Made by a program: the position numbers and the translations under genes
Shown: positions 40,660 to 50,985 of the stretch, piece by piece
Numbering within the stretch: position 1 is the stretch's first letter
Layout: every line of letters starts with the position of its first letter
Source of the DNA: Rhabditoides inermis
Lineage: Eukaryota; Nematoda; Chromadorea; Rhabditida; Rhabditidae
Direction of reading: 5' to 3'
Length of the DNA stretch: 64,000 bases
Assembly (NCBI GenBank): GCA_963966185.1
Contig: CAWZYM010000089.1
Location: 794,501 to 858,500 of the forward strand
Notes under the pieces: generated by a model
The model's input: the letters and a program-made list of their open reading frames with translations, nothing else
The model's database searches: none
Told to the model about the DNA's origin: nothing

Positions 40660-41609
40660 CTAGCCCGAGCGGCGCTGGCGCGCCGCTCGGGCTAGGGCCG
40701 CCTTCGGCGGCCTCAACACTCAAACATCAAAATCGAAATCATCACTCAAATCTAATTTCATAACTAAAGTATGTCCACAAACCTCTAATGCAACTAAGAA
40801 TTACATTACAATACTAAATACCAAAACTGAAGACAGTTTGACGTTGTTTACAATTTTGTTTACTTGTTTACACATTATGTAAACAACATTTTTGAACTCG
40901 CCTCCAAGTCTACTACACGTTATACACCTTTCAAACACGTTTTCAGTTTGTTTACATATTTGTTTACTTGTTTACAACATCTGTAAACAACATTTTTAAA
41001 CTCACCAATAATGTTACTAAACATTTGACATCTTTAAAACACATTTTCAGGTTGTTTACAAAGTTGTTTACTTGTTTACATCACCTGTAAACATCATTTT
41101 TGAACTCGCCTCCAAGTCTACATCATCTTAGATACCTTCATAACAAACTTTGAATTTGTTTACAAACTTGTTTACTTGTTGACAAACATGTAAACAACAA
41201 CATCGCTGACTTGCCTCCAGGTCACATACCAAGTTTGGACTCTTTGGCATCAAAACTGACCGAAATACAACATTACCATATTTGGAAATATGCAAATGAG
41301 GTCAAAAATCAAAACTTTAATTCTCGACCCTACAGTACCTTAACCCCGAAAGGGCATCTCAGTAGCTCGAAAACGAAGCATAGTTTACATAAAAAGTGCT
41401 TAAAATTTCGTCTATGTCCATCAGAGTTTCGGTCAACCCATATAAGGAAACGTCAGATATCGATCCCAGGTAAACGATGCAGAGCGGTCACCACCTCAGG
41501 TCTAAGTTCCATACCTCAACCCCTATCGATCACTACAAATTGAGATACAACCGCGGAACGACACACAGACAGACACCATAGCATAATTTATAGGGGGGTG
41601 GGCGGGTGA
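40660..41609 (-). mobile_element. 950-bp Helitron-like unit, copy 2
   Basis: A head-to-tail second copy. I saw no base difference from copy 1 on reading, and their 110-codon open frames translate identically. The joint at 40659/40660 is CTAG|TC on the minus strand. The outer end at 41609 abuts LINE sequence. Identity this high means a very recent event or an assembly duplication. Confidence 0.6.
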
Positions 41610-42121
41610 CAAGAGACTTGAAGGTTCTTGTCACCGCTTACACAACGTATTTCCGCTGCAAGCTAGAGTATTGTACTGCATTGTGGAACCCTCAGGATGT
41701 GGGATCAGTGAACTTGATCATGTCAGTGCAGCGATACTATACGCGCCGAATATGTCGTCGCGCTGGCTTGTTCTCGCTCACCTATCCCCAACGCCTCCAG
41801 CTTCTTGGCCTTCAAACTCTTGAACAACGCCGCTTCATAAATGACGTAGTGTACATTCACAAGGTTATTACTAAAACCACCTCACTTAATTATTCTGGTC
41901 TTTTTACACTAGTCCCAACTCGGGCGCGCACATCTCACAAATATCGTCTTTTGCCATCATATGACTCGTTTCTGCGGAGCAGCGCGTTTTTTCAGAGAGT
42001 TTATGGAGTTTGGAACTCACTTCCATCTGATATTGTTGAATCTGCGAAAACCAGTAACGTGAAATCCCACTTAGTAGACAATCCCCATTTGCATCCCATG
42101 TCTAAAATTCGACATTTGTAG
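41608..42121 (+). pseudogene. LINE reverse transcriptase, C-terminal fragment (5' truncated)
   Basis: About 170 codons are open to a TAG at 42119-42121. They include KVLVTAYTTYFRCKLEYCTA and WNPQ near the start and VWNSLPSDIV near the end, the pattern of the thumb and C-terminal tail of CR1/Jockey/Rex-like non-LTR reverse transcriptases. The catalytic domain and endonuclease are absent: the frame is cut at 41608 by the end of the 950-bp unit. It cannot encode a working enzyme. The exact clade is not resolved. Confidence 0.75.
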
Positions 42122-42299
42122 TTTGCTTATTGTCTACTCTTTGAATGTTTCTTCTTTTTTTCCTATTTTACTATCCTACCGTAAGCACTGTTATGTTTCC
42201 TATGATGCACATGTTAAGTACTCAACACGGTAATAAACTATTACACGGTACTAGTGACGGTCTCCGATCGGCAATTGTAATCGTACCATTTTATTCTAG

Positions 42300-42556
42300 T
42301 TCTCGCACGATATCCCCGGCTGGCTGATCACTATGGCGCAGCTCACATGGCAGTTCAGTCACGGTAAGGGATTGGTTTGAAAGTAATTTGCATCATCTTT
42401 CTTTATGTCGTTCTTCACAATTACTGTTCACTTTCTCTGTATCACAGGATCGGGCGCAGTCTTTTACCTGACTATCAACAAAACGGTGCGCGACGGACTC
42501 ATCAGACAATTCCAGTCGAAAAACAACAGGGTATGGAGAGAGAGAGGGGGAGAGAG

Positions 42557-42613
<57 letters not shown>

Positions 42614-42716
42614 AGAGAGATATTGAATCTTTCAGGTGGGAGTGTCGACGTTCGCCACCACTCCGCATCACCTCTCCCAGTCTATTTCTAATGACAAGGC
42701 CATTCAGCAACACTGA
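42300..42716 (+). CDS. C-terminal part of a seven-transmembrane receptor (partial gene)
   Basis: Three exons join in frame with canonical sites: 42300-42363 (acceptor TTATTCTAG), 42448-42530 and 42636-42716, ending in TGA. The last 75 residues read as a hydrophobic helix (WLITMAQLTWQFSHGSGAVF) followed by YLTINKTVRDGLIRQF and a polar tail. This is the shape of TM7 plus the cytoplasmic start of nematode serpentine receptors (srx/srsx-like, tentative). The second intron is mostly (GA)n. I found no upstream exons: LINE and array sequence lie there, so the gene is probably truncated, though long-range exons cannot be excluded. Confidence 0.45.
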
Positions 42717-43659
42717 ATGTGTACAAACGAAAAACGAAACTACGCATTCTATTTCGAACTGTTCCGTGTTGTTCATGCATAGTCGAACCAGATCTCCATC
42801 CAGTCAGCATTGTAGACTGTTTCTGTAGCACTCTGTATGATTAAGTTTCCATTCTGCTATCGTAGATTACTGTCCTGGTTTTCATTGCGTTCATAGGGAT
42901 AATTAACGTTCGAATAGTTGTCGTCTTATATGAATCTCCCAGAATATGCAATTAGAAAAGACGCAGCGTCCTCTTTTTTGTCTTTGATCTCGTCATTGTG
43001 TATCTCTGAGCAGCTGATGATAATGGGTGGTTGGTGATAAACTGTTGTGCACGGATTAAAATAAAGATCATTCAAGACGATTTACGATCTCGACAACTAT
43101 TCGGAGGTGGAGTTGCACACTGCACAAAACTGAAAAGGAGTGCATCTCTGGATTGTATCGATCAAAATAACATAACAAACGCATTGTATACTGTGAACAT
43201 TCGATGCAACAACTATAATTCAATCAAAACATGTTTGTGAAGTTCGATGTCAAAGTCATGTCCACGCCGCATCCCTGGCTTTCGATTCGTCCTTTACCCT
43301 CTAAAAAATAGGATTTAAGAGTATTGTAAACGGTCTACCTTGATGAAACTAATAAAATGAACTTCATTGTGATAAACCAAGTGTTATTGAAATAAAACTT
43401 ATAGTACACTCATCTTTTTTAATGAAAAAAATATCAAAAAAAAAATATATCAAAAAAGTGTCCGCACACTGTGTGGCGAAATCATCGCATGTGTGACATA
43501 GATGAATCAGCTGATATCGGGTTGATTTTTTTCTCGATTTCGATTTTCTTTGTTTTTGTGCGCGGCGTTCGTTTCTTTTTTCTTTTTTTTTCTTGATGTT
43601 GTTGATTGTTGGTGCAGGGAGAGGGATTTTAATCCTGAAATACACATCTGTCGCTTTCA
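42717..43659. other. Intergenic, no gene recognised
   Basis: AT-rich sequence with no splice-linked coding potential that I could support. Short open frames here lack homology or codon structure. It contains the upstream region of the SMCR8 homologue and a T-rich tract (43550-43600). Confidence 0.6.
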
Positions 43660-43660
43660 G
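43651..43660 (+). promoter_or_regulatory. 3' splice acceptor 7 nt before SMCR8 ATG
   Basis: TCGCTTTCAG ends at 43660 and the ATG starts at 43668. It is a candidate spliced-leader acceptor or the end of a 5'UTR intron. A similar arrangement precedes every other complete gene here. Confidence 0.5.
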
Positions 43661-43667
43661 ATCTGTC

Positions 43668-46600
43668 ATGGTGCTGCCGGATCTAGCCGAAGAGCTGCTC
43701 GACAGCGAGGCATCCGTCAAAGGTGAGGTGCTCCCATCAACAGTTAGTTAGCGTGGCGGATGCGCGTTGATGGATCATGAATTTGTATGATGAAGCAATG
43801 CACTCTTGAAATGGATTCATTGAACCTTCTCTCACAGGTCGGGCGGATCCGTGGCACCGCCTCTGCAGCTCGCTCACCCAGCCAATACTCACCGTCATCG
43901 AGTTCTGCCAGGTATGCTGTTTCAACGTTATTGATTTATCAAAATCAATTAACTGCAAAAGAGGAGATTGCAATGGGCTTAATTAGTGATTCACGCGACC
44001 CCCCCCCCCCCCCCCATCAGCGAGCTCTGTCAGGTGTCGCACAAGTTGTTGCAACAGTTTACGCTCCATTTATTGATCACTCATTCTCACTTTACATTGC
44101 ACATTGTACTTACTTGTTAGATATTGCAAGTGGAGGGTCTCTGCTAGTCTCATCTCACGTTTCCTATTGACTACAAATATATACTCCCTGCTCTTGTAGA
44201 GGGTCTCCGGTCTCCGCCCGTTAGCCACAATTATTGATTGATCAGCAACTCAAACCATTCTTTCCCAGGTGGATGGTCCCCGCTAGTCCCATCTCACATT
44301 TCCGATTAATCACAAACGTACTCCCTGCTCTTGTAGGTAGAAAGTCTCCTGTCTCCTGTCTCCACCCGTTAGCCACAGTTATTGATCGACCATCACCTCA
44401 CACCTTGCTTTCCCAGGTAGAAGGTCCCCGCCCTCTAGTCACCCTTCCCGCGGGCGCTGCCGCCGCCGCGCACATCGACCTGGACGCGGTGGCCGTGTGG
44501 CTCATGTCGAGTGAGACGGCCAGTGGGACCATACTCATCGTGTACAATCAACAGGTGATCGATCACAATCAGAATATTATGTCGTATCATGTAGCAGGGA
44601 TAGAAAATATGTCATATGTGGTGGAAAGCGAATCAGATCATCGATAACAATGATAATCATGATAACATGCTCAGCGAAACGCTTTCGAAACTTTGAATGG
44701 TCGCAATTCGACAGTTTCGAAGTGGCTGACGAATGTGATAAAGTGATTTGATTCGCATTCAGATGGCGGTGCACGCGCTCTCCTACCACACCACCATCTA
44801 CGATATCCGCGCGCGAGCCTTCCAGGTATTTCATCAAGTGCTTTCAAACCAGAAACGTCGATTATTGTACCTATCTGAGAATGGGTGTTGAGTGCACACG
44901 CATCTCACGTCTCTTCGAAACATCATCTTCACAACGTTTCGAATGGAGTTGCGAAGAGAGTTTCAAAGAGGCTGACCACACCTCTGCAGCGTCCGGTGTG
45001 CGTGTCTCTGCTGTGCGGTCGCAAGCCGACGGGCGAGTTGCTCTCCCGCTTCGCCTCGGCCGTGCGCCGCCTGCTCAAGCCACTCGTGCTCTGCAACAGA
45101 CGCCTCTTTCTCGCGCAGCTATCCGAGGTGAGAGTGGGTGGGGCTCGAAATTGTGTGTTGATATGATTCGATGATCGCCTTCCGTCGTGAATGGACTAGC
45201 ACACGAAACCGAGTGCTTAGCGAACATGTGGTTTGTAGATGAGCATACTTGCAAACACAACCATGTGTACAGTGTCTAAGGAAGCGGAATAAGTGATTGA
45301 TTGATTGATTTTTTGCCTGTAGATGATCACTCTGTCGAACGCGCTGGAGGCGGACACAGTGCAGGAGTACTACGCGATCAGCCGCGACGAGCTCCGCTCA
45401 CCCACCTTCGAGACCAAAGTGCACGCCGTGGCCGAGCATGTGAGTGGTCTTCTTTCCTCTACAAAGATGTGAGTACACTGATGTGAGTGATCTGATTAGA
45501 ATGTGACGGAAATGTTCGTTATATTGTAGCGAAGGATATCGACATTAATATTTATTTATTTACACTATAATATAAAGAATACTACAGTGAATTGTTCACA
45601 GGGAAAAGATCATGGCTGACGACTTACAGGTCCTACCAGAATACCCCCTACTACTTCCTTGCAGGCGCGCCGTCTGGGTCCGCGGATGCAGTGCATGTAC
45701 GAGTCTCTGTCCACGTCGACCGCCGGCGCCACGGCAGTCACCGCCGACGAGTGCGCGGGGCACGAGCCCAGCAAGAGTGAGTTGAAATCGAGAATTGTAC
45801 TAGAAAACACGATAACCTCAGCGGGAGCAATACGTTGTCTCAACAGAAATATGAGCGGGATTCGAAGGGTTTGCTCTCCAACTGTTTGACGATCATGTTC
45901 ATCTAAGTAATGATGTATGGGATTGATGTTGCAGACGTGCTGGTGGGCGGCGAGTGCGCGTCGGGCTCGGTACTCGCTGACACGTTCCACCCCGGCAAAC
46001 CGCTGCTGCCGCTGTGTGCACTCGCGCCCTGTGTGAGTCGAGCAACGACATTGCAATGTGTAACCGAGAACTACCGTACCCGCCGAAGCGAGACAGCGTC
46101 CATCGGCTCAGATCCAACTACGAGCTTTTAGTCTAGCAGTAATTGAAAACAATAGTCACAGTTTCAACACACACACCAGGCTATACAATACAGTAGCATG
46201 TCGCTGCTGCCGCGCCCTGTGTGAGTCATCATAGACCAATGCACACTCTGACTCGCCGGTTGACGTCGTCGTCCCTTCTGCACATGCTGACGAACGTTTT
46301 ATCCGGCGGAAACTCAGTGCACTAATGAAATGTGGAGCCCAAAACAGAAATGTCTCGATACACGTTTGTCGGATTATCGGCGAAATGAGAGCAATGAGTG
46401 TGTAGGCCTACGACTCTTTCATCTCCGGTCTGGAGCCGCTGCTCTCTCACCTCGGCGAGGCGACTGCGAACAGGGGCGTGCTCTACTCGGCAGGTGAGCG
46501 ATTTATGTACTTCTTATGAGATATAGTTAGAGATGAGACGTGTATATCGAGTAAAGAAAGTTCGGTTTTATTGGTCGGGAAATGGAGAGGGGATGGGAAT

Positions 46601-46844
46601 GTTGGTAATCGGATGACTTTATAGACCGACCCGTACTGCGCTTCCCCAAGTTCGAGACGCCCAGTAAGCACGCGGCGGTGAGGTGAGCTTGTTTGTTTGT
46701 TTGTTTGTTTACCCATTGTTTGCAGACGGAAGGAGTCGGTGCCCAAGGACGAGGAGTCGCTGAAGACGGTCGCCGCGCACCTCGATCAGGTATCGTCGCT
46801 CTCTCTCACTCTCACTCTCTCGCTCTCGCTCTCTCACTCTCTCG

Positions 46845-46875
<31 letters not shown>

Positions 46876-47058
46876 ATACGCTAACGCTAGTATTCATCCG
46901 CTAGTCCAGTTGATCTTAGAGTGATCAATACATCGTATTCTCGAAAATACAGTAATCCCAATGTACCGTATTCTAGCTGCTGTACCCGATTCTGTGCGGC
47001 GATCGACTGGCGGTGGTGGGCGCGCAGCAGAGGAAGCACACGGTCATGGACCTGGTGC

Positions 47059-47100
<42 letters not shown>

Positions 47101-47689
47101 AATCAGGCATGTCAGGTGCACAAGCTGGACCTGTGCCGTCCGCGTGCGCACTCTCAACAGCCCACTTCGCTATGGAGCGACGATGAATCATTTGAGAGGT
47201 GAGAGAAGGCAAGGGGAAGGACATCACGCGTGTACGTTCTGATTTATCTGAAATGGAGTTTAGAGAGACTCGACTGTGTAATAAGCGCTAAACCACGTAA
47301 TGATACAAAAAGGCACTTTCTGAGGATCTTTCTGACTGTCAGCAAAAGTCGAGTCTGGTCGCGTCTTGGACTCATTGTGTATCTAGCTATCATGTTCTAC
47401 TTTCCTATCTTCTGTCTCCTTTGATGAACACTCGTTGTGTTGTCCTGTTCCGCGGTTTGGGGCCGATGTGGTTAGAGCATGAGAGTATATTCTCCTCAGC
47501 GGATGTTTATTGATGCCCGTTCATTTCAGCCCGTCTGGTTCCGGGGTGTGGGGCCGTTGCGGATCTCGTGCGTCTTCCGCCAAGGCATGCGACTACGCAG
47601 TTCTGGATGCGAATGCGTGTGTGCTGCGGACATGGGACGAGTACAGGGGGGAGCTACTCAAGGCAGTGGCCAGCAGAGGGAGGTGCGTG

Positions 47690-47778
<89 letters not shown>

Positions 47779-48112
47779 GTGAGAGGGGGAAGAGAGATAT
47801 AGAATGTTTCGCTGTCAGATTCCCTTCGGACGCCGCCCTTCTCTCGCACATCTCTGCCCAGATGGCTGCTCTCTGCTCTCTCGTCTATGTCTCTCGCTAC
47901 GTGCCTCTTTCTCGCCTGCCCACAGACGAGTCGATCAGCCCAGCGGATATGAGGTGATTATGCCGATCGATATTATTGATTATCGATCCATTTCCAGGAT
48001 TCTTGCGAACCTGCTGTGCGAGGTGGACTTTGTGCGGTTTAATCGACTCAAAGACGAAATCGAAAGAAGAACGAAGAAGAGGGAGAAGCAAGTGAAAACG
48101 ATTCAGCTGTAG
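43668..48112 (+). CDS. SMCR8: SMCR8 homologue (C9orf72-SMCR8 complex subunit)
   Basis: Exons: 43668-43722, 43838-43911, 44417-44554, 44763-44825, 44990-45127, 45323-45439, 45665-45776, 45935-46032, 46406-46493, 46625-46682, 46726-46789, 46977-47054, 47116-47198, 47530-47682, 47926-48112; phases join throughout, giving about 501 aa. The N-terminal longin-type domain has DPWHRL (about residue 22), VDGPRPLVTLP (44-54) and YHTTIYDIRARAFQRPVC (97-114), closely following the known SMCR8 pattern. The DENN-type C-terminal half has LLYPILCGDRLAVVG (336-350) and YAVLDANACVLRTW. SMCR8 partners C9orf72 and WDR41 in a complex acting on small GTPases, autophagy and lysosomes. It is much shorter than the vertebrate protein (over 900 aa), lacking long linkers. 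The last exon is read through a possible GT...AG pair (47954-47997) because splicing it would break the frame. Folliculin is the nearest alternative but fits less well. Confidence 0.82.
44130..44416 (+). repeat. Tandem copies of the SMCR8 exon 3 acceptor region
   Basis: Units at 44130-44268 and 44269-44416 each start with a copy of the exon 3 start (GTGGATGGTCCCCGCTAG versus the real GTAGAAGGTCCCCGC at 44417) and end in a T/C-rich tract; the second and the real site end in TTTCCCAG. The copies create decoy acceptors at 44268 and 44336 whose exons hit stops within a few codons. Confidence 0.75.
46793..47773. repeat. (CT)n and (TGTC)n microsatellites in SMCR8 introns
   Basis: Tracts at 46799-46874, 47055-47099 and 47690-47773 (TGTC repeats passing into TC) start just after donor sites of exons 11, 12 and 14. 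They occupy most of the short introns. Confidence 0.85.
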
Positions 48113-48914
48113 AGAGGAGGGAGGGAGGGAGGGAGGGGGAGAGATGGGAGAGATTTGTTAATGTGAATGATCTGAGAATCTACAAAGATTTGTGTATATT
48201 ATGTACAGTGTATTTGTGCCTTGTGACTTGTCTGTGAGCAATTTTGTGATTTTTGCATTTTGAACAATATAAACTGAATTCATCATACATGGTAACTTGT
48301 TTCTTCTCGCATTCTTACCCGTCCCAACCATGGTAGTCACATTAATACCATCGAAAATTGATAATTCTGAATACAGGGGTGGTCAGGTACACGCTTCAAC
48401 AGCTTTCTCGCGAAGACGTACATGGCATCGGATTAAGATTAAGTAGCGTCTCTTCGAACTACTGACAACTGACCCCCAATTGTCTCCAAAGCGTTCCAAC
48501 TATCTCCGAAATGCCGGAAATAACTGGAAGTTCCGAAAATAGGAAAGTATGATCAACTTCGTTGACCGCTGCTAACAAGGGTCAGGTGGGAAAAGGTGAA
48601 AATAGCAAATAACACGTTGTGAAAAAAACATCGAATGTTGAAATAAAATTTACATTTCGGCGTCAGGAAAGATCGTGAAAATGACACGTCTCCTCCTAGC
48701 CGTTCTCCGCCATTCGCTGTCATGCCAGCGTCGTCGGGTGGCTGGTCTCTGTCCCTTCACTCACTCCTTCCTTCCCTGCTCCACCTACTCCTACCACTGC
48801 TCCTCGCATGCTTCACTGCCGTCGTATGCTCTGGGGTGGGTGTGCGCTCCCTCCCTCCCCTCCCCCCTCTCTCCCTCTCACGTATTCTCACGTATTCACT
48901 GTAGTCTACCGTAG
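48113..48914. other. SMCR8 3' flank and intergenic region
   Basis: It starts with a GGGA-rich tract (48115-48145) and holds no canonical AATAAA close to the SMCR8 stop. A CT-rich stretch at 48750-48900 gives long open frames by composition only. An acceptor-like CTACCGTAG ends at 48914, ahead of the next gene. Confidence 0.5.
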
Positions 48915-48932
48915 GACAAGCAGCCGTCGACG

Positions 48933-49339
48933 ATGCGCTCGGTTTCGAAGAAGGACAGCAAAGACGGCAAGATTTCGGCGTCTGGCAGCAAATCGAATGA
49001 GAAACAGACCGAAAAGTCGAATGAAGCTGCTGCCAAGTCGAAGGAGAAGAAGGTGGGCGGGACTAGGAAGGGCGTGACTTACGTATTTATAGGACGAGAA
49101 ATCGAAGGATCTCGGGTCGACAAAGAACAACGAGAAGAAGAAGACGCTCGCCGAAACACTCAACATCAAGGAGAAAAAAGCGGTGAGTTAGGTAGCTTAG
49201 CTAGGGTTACGGTACATATAACCGGACTACTGTAACATACTGTATCTACCGCATTCAGGTGAGCCCACCGACCGACCTCCGATCTGTGCAGGGCACTCCA
49301 TGCGCGTCTTCTGTGCCCACCGATATCAGCCCCTTCTAA
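48933..49339 (+). CDS. Small lysine/serine-rich protein, unknown function
   Basis: Three exons, 48933-49052, 49093-49182 and 49259-49339, all phase 0 with GT-AG introns of 40 and 76 bp, give 96 aa. The first 70 residues are highly charged (Lys, Ser, Glu, Asn) and probably disordered, for example KKDSKDGKIS and EKKKTLAETLNIKEKKA. The last 26 are not charged (VSPPTDLRSVQ then TPCASSVPTDISPF). There is no signal peptide or membrane segment. A polyadenylation signal AATAAA at 49497-49502 supports a real transcript. The acceptor upstream ends 18 nt before the ATG. I do not recognise the family. Confidence 0.55.
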
Positions 49340-49496
49340 GCCCCGCCCTACTGACTCCGCCCACTCATTCTTAAAACGTAGTTTACATGAATCAATCACA
49401 AACAAATCATCGCGGGGTTTTCAACTAGAACTGCAATGATGTTATAAATATGCGTGTAAGTGTAAATCTGAATACGGTAGTGATTAAAGTGTTTAA

Positions 49497-49502
49497 AATA
49501 AA
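49497..49502 (+). other. Polyadenylation signal AATAAA
   Basis: It lies 158 nt after the stop of the lysine-rich protein gene, in AT-rich sequence, on the right strand. Confidence 0.55.
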
Positions 49503-50268
49503 GAGTATCAAGCAAGTGATTGTTTATCGATTATGTTTCACCATTCGAATACGATTATTACAATACAATCAGTGAAACTTAATGATTGTTCACGCGCATT
49601 TTACCATTGATAATGTGCTAGTTTTCTGGATGGTGTCAAGGAGACTATCCAATGCGCGTTCTCATCAGCAAACCGCCTGTGGCAAACCGCCAAATGCCCG
49701 GTGGATCAATCGAGTTGTTTTTGGACTGTAAACTAGAGATGACCGGAGGATACACAAGTTGGCGCGCGCTTTCCGTATAAAATAAACAGTCAGCGCTACA
49801 GTTCTACATTTCTCCTGAGCCCACATCTCGCTATCCCACCATGTTTCTTTTAAAAAAAGTGAGTGAGTATCAAGTAGGGAAATATCGATCCAACTTCGAT
49901 TGGTAGCTTTTTTACGCTGCGTTAACGCATTATCCCATAGTTCACATGCGTTGCGCAAAACTACGCATGCGTAATTGCGTAGGAAAACGGTTTTACGCGT
50001 ATTGACGCTTTACTCGTTTAACGCAGATTTAGTTTTTGAGTGATCAGACGTGTTCTTTACTAGTAATAAGATGGAATCGGCTAGGGGGTATTATAAAGTC
50101 CACCCCGCAGGAATATTGAGTAATAAAGAATGTATGACTGTAAGAATGTAAGAAGATGTAAGAATGTATGACTGTATGACATGTATGACTTGCCGCCGGG
50201 TGCGGATAGATCACAGTATAGATAATTCTGCTATCAGATTGAATACAACAACTTTTCATAAATAAACT
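49503..50268. other. Intergenic, short tandem motifs only
   Basis: No gene recognised. A patch rich in ACGC/GCGT words (49910-50032, including ACGCATGCGT) and a short degenerate repeat of AATGTATGACTGTA (50128-50195) are the only structure noted. Confidence 0.5.
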
Positions 50269-50508
50269 ATATAAGACCGATACAGTAATTTTTTGACAAA
50301 AAATGTAGAAAACCTCAATGTGTTCTACGTATAGTAGAATTTGGTGAACCCGAAGATGAATCATGAATTTTCTGTTCCCTAGTCACTCGCTGGCTAGAAT
50401 GTAGAATTGTACACGCATCAGGTTCAGAAATGAGCGTAATTGATTGTAATTGAATGATGGATGCGTCATTTACCACTCGAAGGAAACACCGCTCACCAAC
50501 TAGCCGCA

Positions 50509-50561
50509 TGGCCGAATGGTAAGATGGTGTTCTACCATTCCAGCGACCGTGGTTCGATTCC
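50509..50561 (+). other. tRNA-like Pol III promoter boxes
   Basis: TGGCCGAATGGT (50509-50520) matches the A-box pattern and GGTTCGATTCC (50551-50561) the B box, 30 nt apart. The sequence does not fold as a full tRNA (T-stem mispairs), so it is a tRNA relic or SINE head rather than a functional tRNA. Confidence 0.45.
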
Positions 50562-50595
50562 CGTCAAAAATTTTGATTGGATCTTCTCTCGGTTC

Positions 50596-50770
50596 CTGGC
50601 TAGAAAACCGTGCACGGTTTTCTAGCCAGCAGGCGAATGGATGATGAGGCGATGATGCCAACTTTGATGTCTCATCAACTCAACCGTGGCTAGAAAACCG
50701 TGCACGGTTTTCTAGCCAGCAGTGGTTGGGGAGAACCTTGGCTAGAAAACCGTGCACGGTTTTCTAGCCA
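50596..50770. repeat. Three copies of a perfect 32- to 34-bp palindrome
   Basis: Copies at 50597-50628, 50687-50718 and 50739-50770. Each is TGGCTAGAAAACCGTG followed by its exact reverse complement with no loop. Copies are identical and separated by unique spacers. Confidence 0.9.
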
Positions 50771-50985
50771 GGCCAGCAAGCGGTGAAGAGGCAATGATGT
50801 CTCATCAACTAAACTTTTGCATAAATTATCTTCCAAATCCTGAATGAGTCCAAAAATTCTACATTCTAGCCAGCGAGTGACTAGGGAACAGAAAAAATGG
50901 AACATGTCACATTTTACGCCAAAAAAACGTAAACATCAAAGATTTCTACATTGTTTGTCAAAAAATTACTGTATCGGTCTTATAT

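Larger units (their letters stand above)
50269..50985. mobile_element. TIR element with internal palindromes and a tRNA-like segment
   Basis: The terminal inverted repeats of about 43 bp (ATATAAGACCGATACAGTAA at the left end; its complement at 50966-50985) differ at only one or two positions. A second inverted pair (TTTTCTGTTCCCTAGTCACT at 50368 and its complement ending about 50895) is nested inside. Between them are a Pol III-type A/B box pair and three identical perfect palindromes. No protein is encoded. Confidence 0.7.

Noticed and set aside
47954..47997. A 44-bp intron in the last SMCR8 exon
   Set aside because: Removing it shifts the frame and loses the ISRILANLLCEVDF end that suits the C-terminal helix; read-through is kept.
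48675..48914. Plus-strand open frame with a hydrophobic stretch
   Set aside because: It comes from CT-rich composition, has no partner exons and ends at the acceptor of the next gene.
50509..50575. Functional tRNA gene
   Set aside because: A and B boxes are good but the T-stem and D-stem do not pair properly.
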